Assembly (NCBI RefSeq): GCF_021021555.1
Contig: NZ_JAINWA010000001.1
Coordinates: 1-64,000 of the forward strand
Length of the DNA: 64,000 bases
Direction: 5' to 3'
From: Teretinema zuelzerae
GTDB lineage: Bacteria; Spirochaetota; Spirochaetia; Treponematales; Treponemataceae
Shown: positions 45,906 to 54,880 of the stretch, in pieces
Layout: the number at the start of each line of letters is the position of its first letter
Numbering within the stretch: position 1 is the stretch's first letter
The notes under the pieces: model-generated
What the model saw: the letters and a program-made list of their open reading frames with translations, nothing else
Database searches by the model: none
What the model was told of the DNA's origin: nothing
Position numbers and translations under genes: made by a program

Positions 45906-47534
45906 CTACAGGCCCGCTCGATCAAGCGCCTTTTTTATCGCCGAGAGGCCTTCGGAATTGAGCTTTCCGATTTCCTCGACCTGGCCGGCTTCGGACGCTA
46001 TCGACTGGACATTGCCGCGAACCTCCGAAAGCTCGCTTTCCACTCGCTCCGCCGCATGAGACAGGGCGACAAGGCTTTCTCTCGCCTTGTCTATCTGCAC
46101 ATCTAGCGAGGCTACAGCAGTCCGCAGTTCGTTCGTGCTGGATACCGAATCCGCGACGCCGCGGTTTATTTCCTCGGTTCCGCGCGAAAGTTCGTCAAGG
46201 CCGTTGATGATTTCGTCCATCGCTCCGGAAACGAGCGAGGCTTCGCGGGCGATGGAAGCGAAAGACTGCACCGCGCGGAGGTTTCCGTCCGAAGCGATGC
46301 GGATATCGCTGATCGTCGCCTTCACCGTATCGTTCACCGCCCTGACGCTCTTGCTCGTCTGCTCGGAAAGTTTTCTGATTTCGTCGGCAACGACCGCGAA
46401 GCCCTGTCCGTATGTTCCCGCATGGGCGGCTTCGATCGCGGCGTTCATCGCCAACAGGTTCGTTTGGGCGGCTACCGCGCTGATCACCTTAACGATATCA
46501 AGAATAGCTCCCGTTGAGGATTCTACCTTTTTCATCGATTCGGATGAATGGGAGACGACCTGCTGGCCTTCTTCTGTGCTATGCGTCAACTCGTTCACCG
46601 CCTCCCGCCTCTCGCGGGTCACCCCTGCGATGTTATGGATGGAGGCCGTCATCTCTTCGACAGCCGCGGAAGTCTGGTTTATTACGCTGCTCTGGGCTTC
46701 CGTGCTGGTGCGCACGGTGCGGGAATTCGAACTGATTCCGTCGAGCTCGCCGCCGAGCTTGCGGCTGTCGTTCAAGACTTCGCGCATCGAGTTGCCCGCG
46801 GTATCTGCGAGGGCAAGCGCCTGCGATGAAAGATCCTTCGTGCGCGCCGCGGACGACGAAAGCTGATCACCGCGCGAAAGAGCGTCTCCGGACGCTTCCA
46901 TGGCTCCGCGGAGTATGCCGACCTGCCGGTCGCTCTTTGCTCCCGATTCCTTCGCGAGCCGGTTGAAACGGGTAGTCCGGGAAAACACACCCCACAGGCT
47001 GAATGCCACGCAGAGGCTTAAAACCGAAACTATTGCGACGTCGTCGAACTGGGGAGACCCGCCGGTTTCGCGCGCCCAGGGTATCACGCGCAAAAACGCG
47101 TTGAGCACGACGGCGAGAATTGAAATGCCCGCGATAGGGAACACCTGCCACTTGTAAAAACCGACGAGAATCGTCAGCCCCATGGCGAACATATTCATGA
47201 ATCCGATCAGATAGTATTCCAGATATCCGTTGCAGTTCGGATTCGTAAAAACGAGAGAGCTCAGGACGACGGAGAGCACAAAGCTCAACGCGAGGCTCGC
47301 CTGGCGGGCTCTGCCGTACAACACCATCGCAGAGATGACGACGAACACCGCGAACAGAACGCCGATTATCGGCCGCTCAAGTCCGGAGCTCCTGATCACC
47401 AGAGTCATAATCAACGCAAGACACGATAAAAAGGCCGACACATAAAAAAGCACCCGGGCGACCGTCGTAAACTCGTCGTCCTCCGACAAATAGGCCGCTT
47501 CCAGGCGCTTCTCGACAAACTGTAAACTTCGCAT
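45906..47534 (-). CDS. Methyl-accepting chemotaxis protein with a multi-TM N-terminus
   Basis: The 542-residue protein has about six transmembrane helices in its first 200 residues ([37 protein letters not shown] and so on). No periplasmic ligand domain or HAMP is present. The MCP signalling hairpin follows, with the conserved tip [24 protein letters not shown] and [19 protein letters not shown]. It would relay a membrane or intracellular cue to CheA/CheW and control the flagellar motor. This layout (MASE-like sensor plus MCP) occurs in spirochaetes. It has its own terminator and no chemotaxis neighbours. Confidence 0.9.
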   Translation of the reverse strand: MRSLQFVEKRLEAAYLSEDDEFTTVARVLFYVSAFLSCLALIMTLVIRSSGLERPIIGVLFAVFVVISAMVLYGRARQASLALSFVLSVVLSSLVFTNPNCNGYLEYYLIGFMNMFAMGLTILVGFYKWQVFPIAGISILAVVLNAFLRVIPWARETGGSPQFDDVAIVSVLSLCVAFSLWGVFSRTTRFNRLAKESGAKSDRQVGILRGAMEASGDALSRGDQLSSSAARTKDLSSQALALADTAGNSMREVLNDSRKLGGELDGISSNSRTVRTSTEAQSSVINQTSAAVEEMTASIHNIAGVTRERREAVNELTHSTEEGQQVVSHSSESMKKVESSTGAILDIVKVISAVAAQTNLLAMNAAIEAAHAGTYGQGFAVVADEIRKLSEQTSKSVRAVNDTVKATISDIRIASDGNLRAVQSFASIAREASLVSGAMDEIINGLDELSRGTEEINRGVADSVSSTNELRTAVASLDVQIDKARESLVALSHAAERVESELSEVRGNVQSIASEAGQVEEIGKLNSEGLSAIKKALDRAGL

Positions 47535-47631
47535 ACTTCTATTATATCCACTCGCGCAAAAAAAGGAAATAAAATGCGTGCGCTCTCAACCTGCGGTAAG
47601 CTTAACACGCTTCACTTTTGCGCTCCCCGCC

Positions 47632-48268
47632 AACCGCCAGCGTACCTCGCTTTTCCGCGCGCACTCCCCGCCAACCGCCAGCGCGTCACGCTTTCCCGCG
47701 CGCTCACCGCCAACCGCCAGCGCCGCTCGCTTTCCCGCGCGCTCACCGCCAGCCGCCAGAGTACCTCGCTTTCCCGCGCGCGCTCACCGCCAACCGCCAG
47801 CGTACCTCGCTTTCCCGCGCGCTCACCGCTAACCGCCAGCGTACCTCGCTTTCCCGCGCGCTCTCACCGCCAACCGCCAGCGCAACACGCTTTCCCGCGC
47901 GCTCATTCGCCAACCGCCAGCGCAACACGCTTTCCCGCGCACTCACCGCTAACCGCCAGCGTACCTCGCTTTCCCGCGCGCACTCACCACCAACCGCCAG
48001 CGTACCTCGCTTTCCCGCGCGCTCCCCACCAACCGCCAGCGCGTCACGCTTTCCCGCGCGCTCCCCGCTAACCGCCAGCGTACCTCGCTTTCCCGCGCGC
48101 ACTCACCGCCAACCGCCAACGCCGCACGCTTTCCCGCGCGCTCACCGCTAACCGCCAGCGTACCTCGCTTTCCCGCGCACTCACCGCCAACCGCCAGCGT
48201 ACCTCGCTTTCCCGCGCGCACTCACCGCCAACCGCCAGCGTACCTCGCTTTCCCGCGCACTCCCCGCC
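47632..48268. repeat. 16-unit ~39-bp minisatellite with hairpin cores
   Basis: Sixteen units of 38-42 bp fill the gap between two minus-strand genes (47535-48301). Each has AACCGCCAG, then CG plus a variable five-base loop plus CGCT (AGCG-N5-CGCT stem), then TTCCCGCGCG and a CACC- or CCCC-ending joint. Loop variants include TACCT (most common), CGTCA, CCGCT, CAACA and CCGCA. Degenerate GCGGTAAG-containing sequences flank the array at both ends (47593-47600 and 48270-48277). Open frames running through it are by-products of the repeat. Confidence 0.9.
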
Positions 48269-48301
48269 GGCGGTAAGAGTATCACCCCGCGATGCGAGCG
48301 A

Positions 48302-49426
48302 TCACTGGCGTTTGATAGCGGAGAGTTCGGCGGCGGCCCGGGAGAGGTCGGCGGGGATGGGGATGTTCTGCGGGCACTTGGGGACGCATTCGCCGCACTG
48401 GACGCAGGCGTCGGCGCGTGCGGAGGCAAAGTCGGGATTGTGCCAGTTCCAGCGGGCCTCGCGGGCGTTGGAGTATTTGCCCCAATCGTTCCAGAGGGCG
48501 AAATTCCGGGGGATGTCTACTCCGTGCGGACAGGGCATGCAATACCGGCACGCGGTGCAGCCGTTGCGAACCCGGCTGTCCAGGACCTGCTTCGCTCGTT
48601 CAAGGGCCGCCTCTTCTTCGGCGTTCAATGGCGCGGGGGAATCGCAGATCCTCAAATTTTCTTCAAGCTGTTCCATGCTTCCCATCCCGCTGAGCAGCAC
48701 CCGGATATTCCGGTCTCCGGCTAAAAAGCGCAAGGCCCACTCTACCGCGGTGGAAGCCGGATTGATTGCACGGAGCGGGGCCATCGCGTCTTGCGGGAGG
48801 GCGGCGAGCGATCCGCCTTTCAGCGGCTCCATGATTACGACCGGGATGCCCAGCTCGCGGGCAAGGTCCGCGCCGCGTTTTCCCGCTTGGTCGTTCACAT
48901 CCATATAATTGAGCTGGATCTGGCAGAAATCCCACTTCCGCGCTTTGAGAATCCGCTCGAAGTCGCCGTAGGGTCCATGGAAGGAAAAACCGAGCTTCCG
49001 GATCTTCCCCTCCGCGCTGCATTCCTCCAAGGCCTCGGGAACGCCGAAAGAAAGCATCTCCTGCCAGCGCTGGCCGTTCATCGCGTGCAAGAGGTAAAAA
49101 TCAATATAGTCGGTGCGAAGATTCGCCAGCTGTTTTTCCACGAATGAGCGCGCGTCCTCCCGGGAATGGACGAGCCACACCGGAAGCTTCGTCGCGAGCT
49201 GATAGCGCGAACGATCAAAACCGGAGAGAACCGAACCGACAAAGGCTTCGCTCTTCCCGTCGTGATAGGGCCAGGCCGTATCGAAATAGGTGACTCCCGC
49301 CTCAAGAGCCCGCTCCAGCATCTTGCGGGAAGCTTCCTCGTCGATCTTCCCTTTTTTAACCGGGAAGCGCATACAGCCGAATCCCAATAACGAAACCTTT
49401 TCCTCGCCGAGCGTGCGGTATTCCAT
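48302..49426 (-). CDS. Aldo/keto reductase with a C-terminal ferredoxin-type domain
   Basis: The start ATG 49426 (MEYRTLGEEKVSLLGFG) follows AAGGAGGG. The first 280 residues are an aldo/keto reductase barrel: LGFGCMRFP, TYFDTAWPYHDGKSE (catalytic Asp/Tyr region), IDFYLLHAMNG and VVIMEPLKGGSLA. The C-terminal 90 residues have two clusters, CTACRYCMPCPHGVDIP and CVQCGECVPKCPQNIPIP, expected to hold two [4Fe-4S] centres. This architecture (374 residues) is common in anaerobes, where the enzyme probably reduces an aldehyde or ketone with ferredoxin or NADPH. It appears monocistronic. Confidence 0.92.
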   Translation of the reverse strand: MEYRTLGEEKVSLLGFGCMRFPVKKGKIDEEASRKMLERALEAGVTYFDTAWPYHDGKSEAFVGSVLSGFDRSRYQLATKLPVWLVHSREDARSFVEKQLANLRTDYIDFYLLHAMNGQRWQEMLSFGVPEALEECSAEGKIRKLGFSFHGPYGDFERILKARKWDFCQIQLNYMDVNDQAGKRGADLARELGIPVVIMEPLKGGSLAALPQDAMAPLRAINPASTAVEWALRFLAGDRNIRVLLSGMGSMEQLEENLRICDSPAPLNAEEEAALERAKQVLDSRVRNGCTACRYCMPCPHGVDIPRNFALWNDWGKYSNAREARWNWHNPDFASARADACVQCGECVPKCPQNIPIPADLSRAAAELSAIKRQ

Positions 49427-49607
49427 TCTGAACCCTCCTTGCAGAATCTGCATTATAATGAAAGAAACTGTGTAAAATATCTCCAATTTATCCAAATTGC
49501 GCCGAGCGGACACTTGAACAAACCGCTTGTCCTGTACAAAATATACCATGCCCCGGCGCCTTCCGCACCCTTGTAGCGCGCGAACATTCCCGGGCGAGGA
49601 GAACTGA

Positions 49608-50750
49608 TTGCCCTCGATCAAAACGGCAGTATCTATTGCCGGAAAAGGATCCACCGAACTTCAAATCTACAACATCATCACGTTCGGAGGATTGCTGTTC
49701 AGTTTAAAATCGACCATGCTGGCCGAAACCCTGAGCCTGTCGATCTTCCATATAACGCTCAACGCCCTGTTCATCGGAATGCTCGCTCTCCTGTACTTCC
49801 GCTCGCGCGTACTCCGCCGGCTCGACACCCTCGGCTACGCGAGCCTCGGCCTCGTGGTCCTCTGCCACCTGCCCGTTCTCTGGTTCACCGGCGGCGGAGT
49901 CGAAGGCGGCACCCCCCTGGTCATGCTGCTCGTGCTCACCTACGCGATTCTGTTGGCGAGCGAAGCCAGCCGCAGAAAAGGCGCCTTCATCACCTACCCC
50001 TCGGTCCTGGCCATACTCGTAGAAAGCGTCATACTCTTCCATATCGAATACATTCGCCCGGACCTCATCCTGAGGCACGGAACTCAAGCGGCCCGGATGT
50101 GGGACACCGGACTTTCCATGTTGATCGTCATGGCCTGCCAATATGTTATACTTACCATCTTCATCAGGCGCAACGAGCTCCGCCTGAGAAAAACGCGGAG
50201 CTACTCCCGCGAACTCGAACGCCTCGTTTCCTGCGACGCCATGACCGGACTTCTCAACCACTGCTACGGCCTCGAACGCCTGCAAAAGGAAATACAGCGC
50301 GCGCGCCGCCACGGCTACCCTCTGTCGCTCGTCATGATAGACCTCGATTTTTTCAAACGCATCAACGACAGCCTCGGGCACGCCGCTGGAGACCGGGTCA
50401 TCATATCGATAGCAGACGCGATTAAACGGGGGATCAGGACCGAGGACTGCGCCTGTCGCTACGGGGGCGAAGAATTTATACTCATTTTACCCCACACCGA
50501 ACTCCAGGAAGCGGAATTCGTTACAGAGCGCGTCGCGGAAATTCTCTACCTCGACACTCTTAAAAACCTCTGGCCCGTAACCTTAAGCGCCGGAATCGCG
50601 ATGAGCCGCAACAACGACACCGCGAACACCCTCATCGACCGCGCCGACGCCCTTTTATACCGTTCCAAGCGCGAAGGGCGCAACCGCATCACTCTCGAAA
50701 CATCACAGGATCTTCAAAAGACCGAGGCAGACATCGCAGACAGGGTTTGA
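49608..50750 (+). CDS. Membrane diguanylate cyclase (GGDEF)
   Basis: A TTG start at 49608 has GAGGAG in the right place. The 380-residue protein has about six hydrophobic helices (residues 22-185), then a GGDEF domain with DAMTGLLNHCYG, MIDLDFFKRINDSLGHAAGD and the signature RYGGEEF. It should make c-di-GMP from GTP. The product could be read by the PilZ protein at 13501, although the two are far apart. No I-site RxxD is clear five residues before GGEEF. It has its own promoter region. Confidence 0.9.
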   Translation: MPSIKTAVSIAGKGSTELQIYNIITFGGLLFSLKSTMLAETLSLSIFHITLNALFIGMLALLYFRSRVLRRLDTLGYASLGLVVLCHLPVLWFTGGGVEGGTPLVMLLVLTYAILLASEASRRKGAFITYPSVLAILVESVILFHIEYIRPDLILRHGTQAARMWDTGLSMLIVMACQYVILTIFIRRNELRLRKTRSYSRELERLVSCDAMTGLLNHCYGLERLQKEIQRARRHGYPLSLVMIDLDFFKRINDSLGHAAGDRVIISIADAIKRGIRTEDCACRYGGEEFILILPHTELQEAEFVTERVAEILYLDTLKNLWPVTLSAGIAMSRNNDTANTLIDRADALLYRSKREGRNRITLETSQDLQKTEADIADRV

Positions 50751-50817
50751 GATTCCTCGTTCGGAGCCCCCTCATGCTGAAGTTCCATGAACGGCGGAAT
50801 CGCTTCACCCTGCTCTT

Positions 50818-52308
50818 CTAGACTGCTTTCCGCATAGATGCGCGGTGCGCTTTCCACGCGAAAAACACGAGGGCGGCAGCCAGGGGCAGAGCCGCGATCG
50901 CGTAGGGGTTTCCCTGAAACAGATGATAGAGCCAGAAGCGAAGCTGGTTGCCGCCGTCGGTAAAGGCGGTAATCTCGCGGCCTGAAGCGCCCACGTCCAT
51001 GCCCGCCTTCAGCGCCTCGCGCGTGAACACCGGAGAGAGACTCGACGAGAACCAGAGAAAGGTCGCCAGTACGGGCAGGGCCGCGAGCACAGCCCGGATC
51101 ACGTTGCCGCGCAGAATGAGAACGGTCAGCGACATGATGGAAATCAGGTTCGGCAGGTCTCCCACGGGAATCACCCGGTTGCCCGGCAGGATAAAGGCGA
51201 GCGCGAGCGAAATCGGCATTAGAATCAAGCCGGTGGCGATCACGGAAGGATTCGTCATCAAAAAGCCCGTATCCATCGCGATCGAAAGTCCCGTAAAGCT
51301 CGGGAACTTCCGCTCCACCAGCTCCTTCACTGCGCGCGATACCGCGCCCATGCCCTCGCCGATCAAACCGCCGCAGCGGGGCAGCAAAAACATCACCGCC
51401 GCGATATTCACCGCCATTTCCAGCAGTTCTCGGATGCCGTAACCGGCCAGAAAGGCCAAAAAGGCGCCCACCAGAAAGCCGATCACCATCGGCTCTCCCA
51501 AAAGGCTCTCCGCCGCCGGAATCGCTGCGGTTTTTTCGCGGGAAGACTCGCCGATGGCGCTGGCAGCATCCGCTGAACCGCCGCTCTCGGAACCGCCGCT
51601 CTCGGAACCGCCGCTCTCGGAACCGCTCGCATCGCCGCCGATATTCCGCTTTCGCGAAGGGTTCCAGGAAAGGCGTCGAAGGCCGGGAACGCGGTCGAAC
51701 AGCCAATCTACGCACACCGCGTACGGCAAAAGGCCTGCCACCGAAAGAGGGCTCACCGCGATGCCGTCCAATCCGGTCTCGCGCAGCACATGGGGGGCGC
51801 TCCACTCGGCGCACTTGATCGTGTATACGGTAATCAGCACCACGGACGCAATTCCCAGAAAAACGCTGCCGGTAGCCCCCTGGATAATGACGCCCAGAAA
51901 GGCGAAATGCCAGTAATTCCATAAATCGACATAGAGGTTGCGCGTCATGCGCGTCGCCAGCATCGCGAGGTTCACCAGCATCGCAAGGGCGATCGCCAAC
52001 GGAGTAAGGGACGCGGACCAGGTAATAGCGGCAAGGGGCGGCCAGCCGATGTCGAGCACCGGATAATCAAGGCCGCGAACCTTTATGATCGAATCGATGG
52101 CAGGGCTTATCTGCGAAACGAAAAAGGTGAACACCACGAAAATGCCCGCGAAACCCGCTCCGATCTGTATCGCCGAACGAAGCGCGTCGGAGGCCTTCAT
52201 GCGCGCGGCAAAGGCCAGAATCAGCATAAAGGCGGGAAGAATCACATACGCCTTATACGAAAAAAAAGCGGTAAAACCTGAGCCGAGGATTTCAATAAAG
52301 GTTGTCAT
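50818..52308 (-). CDS. Galactitol-type PTS EIIC permease
   Basis: The start ATG 52308 (MTTFIEILGSGF) is preferred to the GTG at 52314; a promoter sits 7 nt upstream. The 496-residue membrane protein matches the PTS GatC/SgcC (EIIC-Gat) family: KASDALRSAIQIGAGFAGI, IGWPPLAAITW, DLWNYWHFAF and the late segment FTDGGNQLRFWLYHL. A cytoplasmic loop at about 235-265 carries a three-fold SESGG repeat, followed by an Ala/Ser linker, which is not typical. No EIIA, EIIB or HPr genes are adjacent, so it may work with distant partners or as an independent transporter. Confidence 0.82.
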   Translation of the reverse strand: MTTFIEILGSGFTAFFSYKAYVILPAFMLILAFAARMKASDALRSAIQIGAGFAGIFVVFTFFVSQISPAIDSIIKVRGLDYPVLDIGWPPLAAITWSASLTPLAIALAMLVNLAMLATRMTRNLYVDLWNYWHFAFLGVIIQGATGSVFLGIASVVLITVYTIKCAEWSAPHVLRETGLDGIAVSPLSVAGLLPYAVCVDWLFDRVPGLRRLSWNPSRKRNIGGDASGSESGGSESGGSESGGSADAASAIGESSREKTAAIPAAESLLGEPMVIGFLVGAFLAFLAGYGIRELLEMAVNIAAVMFLLPRCGGLIGEGMGAVSRAVKELVERKFPSFTGLSIAMDTGFLMTNPSVIATGLILMPISLALAFILPGNRVIPVGDLPNLISIMSLTVLILRGNVIRAVLAALPVLATFLWFSSSLSPVFTREALKAGMDVGASGREITAFTDGGNQLRFWLYHLFQGNPYAIAALPLAAALVFFAWKAHRASMRKAV

Positions 52309-52315
52309 ATGCACG

Positions 52316-52345
52316 AGTGTAGGTTACCGCTGAAAGATCAGTCAA
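52316..52345 (-). promoter_or_regulatory. Promoter of the PTS EIIC gene, probably leaderless
   Basis: On the minus strand, TTGACT (52340-52345), 18-bp spacer, TACACT (52316-52321). The ATG is 7 nt after the -10 box. Confidence 0.6.
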
Positions 52346-52403
52346 GTGACGATATCACTTATTATCTTTCGGATAAATTCAGCTAACTGAAAGGTATAAA
52401 TTA

Positions 52404-52433
52404 TTGACATATACCGCTATATAGGGAGATACT
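52404..52433 (+). promoter_or_regulatory. Promoter of the STAS gene, probably short leader
   Basis: TTGACA (52404-52409), 18-bp spacer, GATACT (52428-52433). The ATG at 52443 is 9 nt after the -10 box. Confidence 0.5.
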
Positions 52434-52442
52434 GATACAGAA

Positions 52443-52766
52443 ATGGAAGCAGCGGAAGAACCTCATCACAGAAGAAAAAATACATTCGCCTTCGCTGTTC
52501 AGGAACTGGAAGAAGAAAACGGCATCGTCCGCCTCGACCTGTCGGCGCTCCCGTCGGTCGACGCGCAGGGAATGCGCGCGCTGATAGACCGCTGCAAACA
52601 ATGGAAAAAGCAGGGAGTCGAAGTCCGCTTCTCCGGCACGTTAAAGGACAACAACGCGCAAAGAAGCTTCGATTTGGTCAAACTGCAGGAACTCCTGGAA
52701 AGCTACTTCGCTTCGGAGGCCAGGGCCGCTTCCTCGGGCTCCAGGAAGGCTTCGCTGGACACATAG
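52443..52766 (+). CDS. STAS-domain protein (anti-sigma antagonist-like)
   Basis: The 107-residue protein has FAVQELEEENGIVRLDLSALPSVDAQGMRALIDRCKQWKKQGVEVRFSG, the STAS beta-alpha pattern with the conserved D-x-x-G-x-x-A/L loop. In SpoIIAA-type proteins a Ser or Thr in this loop is phosphorylated; here the loop is SVDAQGMRAL with Ser just before Asp. It probably partners with an anti-sigma factor kinase elsewhere. Its 3' end overlaps the convergent XRE gene by 64 bp. Confidence 0.75.
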   Translation: MEAAEEPHHRRKNTFAFAVQELEEENGIVRLDLSALPSVDAQGMRALIDRCKQWKKQGVEVRFSGTLKDNNAQRSFDLVKLQELLESYFASEARAASSGSRKASLDT

Positions 52767-53071
52767 CGCTTTACGGCGGCCTGCACAGCCTCCCGAATCT
52801 CCCGCTCAAGAATGCGTTCCGGAGTTTCCCTTTCTTCGATCTCCGCCAAAGTTTCTTCGGCGATAGGCTCGAATAAACGAGGAACGCTCACCCCCAGACA
52901 CCTGGCGATGGTATCGACCGTTTCCAGAGACACTCCGCGCGTTCCGTTTTCAATATGAAACAAAAAGGTCGGAGTAAGATCCGTTAGTTCCGCCAGGCGA
53001 ACCCGGCGCCAACCCAATTCCTTGCGAAGCATTTTGATATTGGTTCCTAAAACCAGTTTAATGTTGCTCAC
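52703..53071 (-). CDS. XRE-family transcription regulator
   Basis: Starts with GTG 53071. The 122-residue protein has an N-terminal Xre/Cro HTH (LGTNIKMLRKELGWRRVRLAELTDLTPTFLFHIENGTRGVSLETVDTIARCLGV) and a C-terminal acidic helix (ETPERILEREIREAVQAAVKRYV), probably for dimerisation. It has a -10-like TATGCT 6 nt before the start. It may regulate itself or the overlapping STAS gene. Confidence 0.85.
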   Translation of the reverse strand: MSNIKLVLGTNIKMLRKELGWRRVRLAELTDLTPTFLFHIENGTRGVSLETVDTIARCLGVSVPRLFEPIAEETLAEIEERETPERILEREIREAVQAAVKRYVSSEAFLEPEEAALASEAK

Positions 53072-53213
53072 ACTGATAGCATAATACGTTCTGAATTAAT
53101 TTTCACTGGAAACAATGTAAATTCTCCATTATCTACACTTTTTCAATTATCTGCACAGGTGATTCAGCCCTTTTAGGTGCAACCTCAAGCCTGGAAGAAG
53201 AGTCTAATACTGC

Positions 53214-53927
53214 ATGTTGAATACAGTACAAAACCTTGCCGTATGGGGTGATTCTATTTTAAAAGGCGTCGTGCAGGGATACGGCGGCAAACGATACGGA
53301 GTATGCGAACGCAACTGCCTGAGCGTTGCCGGACGCGAACTGGACATCGCAGTAATTAACCGCTGCTACTTCGGGAGCACCATCACAAAAGGCAAAACCA
53401 TCATGCTGAAAGACATCGAACACTCGATTGCCTGCGATTCGGCGATCATCGAATTCGGCGGAAACGACTGCAATTATAACTGGAACGAAGTATGCGAATT
53501 TCGGGACAGAAAGCACCAACCGGCGACTCCCCTTCCGCAATTCGTCGAAACGCTTCAGGAATTGATAGACACCGCACGGAGCAACAGAATCCGTCCCATC
53601 CTGATGACCCTGCCGCCCTTGGATCCCGAACGATACATCAAGACGATCTCGCGGGGTTTGGATGAACAGTACATCAGAAACTGGCTCGGGGATATTCACT
53701 ACCTGTACCGCTGGCACGAAATGTATTCGCTGGAGGCGACCAAGCTCGCGCTTAAAAACAACTGCTTCATGATAGACATGCGCAAGGCCTTTCTCGCCGA
53801 ACACAACTACCAGCGCCTCATCTGCGAAGACGGCATCCACCCGAACGAAGCCGGCCACGAGTTCATGGCCGCCGTGCTCATCGAAACCACGCGCGACGCC
53901 CGCAGGAACAACGTGCAGGTAGCATGA
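53214..53927 (+). CDS. SGNH/GDSL-type hydrolase
   Basis: The 237-residue protein has block I VWGDSILKG (Ser nucleophile), block III IEFGGNDCNYNW (oxyanion Asn) and block V EDGIHPNEAGHEF (Asp-x-x-His). It lacks a signal peptide, so it is probably cytoplasmic. Family members are esterases, lipases or carbohydrate deacetylases. It stands alone between the XRE gene and the MNT gene with no clear operon partner. Confidence 0.88.
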   Translation: MLNTVQNLAVWGDSILKGVVQGYGGKRYGVCERNCLSVAGRELDIAVINRCYFGSTITKGKTIMLKDIEHSIACDSAIIEFGGNDCNYNWNEVCEFRDRKHQPATPLPQFVETLQELIDTARSNRIRPILMTLPPLDPERYIKTISRGLDEQYIRNWLGDIHYLYRWHEMYSLEATKLALKNNCFMIDMRKAFLAEHNYQRLICEDGIHPNEAGHEFMAAVLIETTRDARRNNVQVA

Positions 53928-53941
53928 ACGGATCGCGGATC

Positions 53942-54334
53942 TCAACCGTCCCCGCGTTCGAACAACAGCCTGCCCCGAGATCGGACCCGCTCTGCGAAGG
54001 CGTCGGTCGCGGATGTGATATCGACAAGATCCACCGGGAAAGCCGAACGTTCCGCGATGCGATAGAGTCCAAGAAGGGACCCGCCTTCCAAAGCAAGATC
54101 TATATCGGAGTTTAAAGTGAAAGGGAGAGCGTCCTCGAAAGTTGAACCGAATCCCCAGATTTTCTGGATACCGGAATCGGCAAGGGACAATTCAACGGCG
54201 AGCCGTGCACCCTCCGCCTGAGCTTCAATGCGCCGGACTGCGCTAACCTCTGTGTTTCTCCGGTTGGCAGCTGAAATGCGCCGGACTGCCGCGAGAAAGT
54301 CGAACTTCAGAGAGCCCGGATCATGTTCGCTCAT
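53942..54334 (-). CDS. MNT-type nucleotidyltransferase (HepT partner)
   Basis: The start MSEHDPGSLKF at 54334 overlaps the HepT gene by 14 nt. The 130-residue protein has the minimal nucleotidyltransferase signature IQKIWGFGSTFEDALPFTLNSDIDLAL (GS-x9-12-D-x-D) and a later strand VDLVDI. In HepT-MNT toxin-antitoxin modules MNT adenylylates and silences the HEPN toxin. Gene order here is toxin then antitoxin on the minus strand, as usual. Confidence 0.85.
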   Translation of the reverse strand: MSEHDPGSLKFDFLAAVRRISAANRRNTEVSAVRRIEAQAEGARLAVELSLADSGIQKIWGFGSTFEDALPFTLNSDIDLALEGGSLLGLYRIAERSAFPVDLVDITSATDAFAERVRSRGRLLFERGDG

Positions 54335-54806
54335 ACGACTCAAGCTCGGAGGCAAGGACATCGAGAAAATCCAGATACCGTTTTACTCCGCGGGTATAAG
54401 AACCAACCGCGCCGGGGACATTTTTCTGCAACAGCATAAGTCGTTCGGAATCGAAGGGTCGATTATAGAGATTTCGAAACACATGACGGAACGCCCGGAT
54501 TTCGTCCCAGACAAGGTTCTCCTCATGAGAAAAAAAGCGCGGCCTGACTCCCTGTATATCCAGAATCATTCGGGAAAGCAAATCTTTTTGCCAACTATCC
54601 CGGGAAAGACCGTTTTCAAAAAACTTCGAAATCCGGTAACAGGTATTTTCAACGCATCCATAGATATTATGAATGGTATAGCCGAGCGCCGCGTAATCAA
54701 GCTCGTCGGAAGAACCATGCGCGATGCGCTCCTCTGCCCGGCGGTTGCTGACAACAAGCGGTTCAACAAGACTCGCATCCAGCTCCAACTCGGACTTGAG
54801 CCTCAT
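54321..54806 (-). CDS. HepT-like HEPN protein with altered catalytic motif
   Basis: ATG 54806 (MRLKSELELDASLVE) has GAGGA nearby; ATG 54833 is an alternative start. The 161-residue helical protein matches the HepT-like group: YTIHNIYGCVENTCYRISKFFENG, RMILDIQGVRP and IRAFRHVFRNLYNRPFD. In relatives the last motif usually reads RHVFRHxY, where the His after R-x4 is part of the RNase site. Here it is Asn (RHVFRNLY). The protein may thus be an inactive or altered HEPN. It forms a bicistron with the MNT gene. Confidence 0.82.
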   Translation of the reverse strand: MRLKSELELDASLVEPLVVSNRRAEERIAHGSSDELDYAALGYTIHNIYGCVENTCYRISKFFENGLSRDSWQKDLLSRMILDIQGVRPRFFSHEENLVWDEIRAFRHVFRNLYNRPFDSERLMLLQKNVPGAVGSYTRGVKRYLDFLDVLASELESYERT

Positions 54807-54880
54807 AATGTCCTCTACGCGTCGCGTTTCCATGCCTGTAAATGTACAGCCTTTTCAGAACCTTCGCCAGAGAGGATACT

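Noticed and set aside
47632-48268. Possible CRISPR array
   Set aside because: Units are 38-42 bp of nearly constant sequence. The only variable part is a five-base loop drawn from a few types, and there are no spacers and no cas genes.
47574-48429. Long open frames through the minisatellite on both strands (for example 47574-48071 plus, 47743-48102 minus)
   Set aside because: The units are mostly multiples of three, so all frames tend to stay open. Products are simple repeats of Arg, Ala and Pro with no ribosome site.
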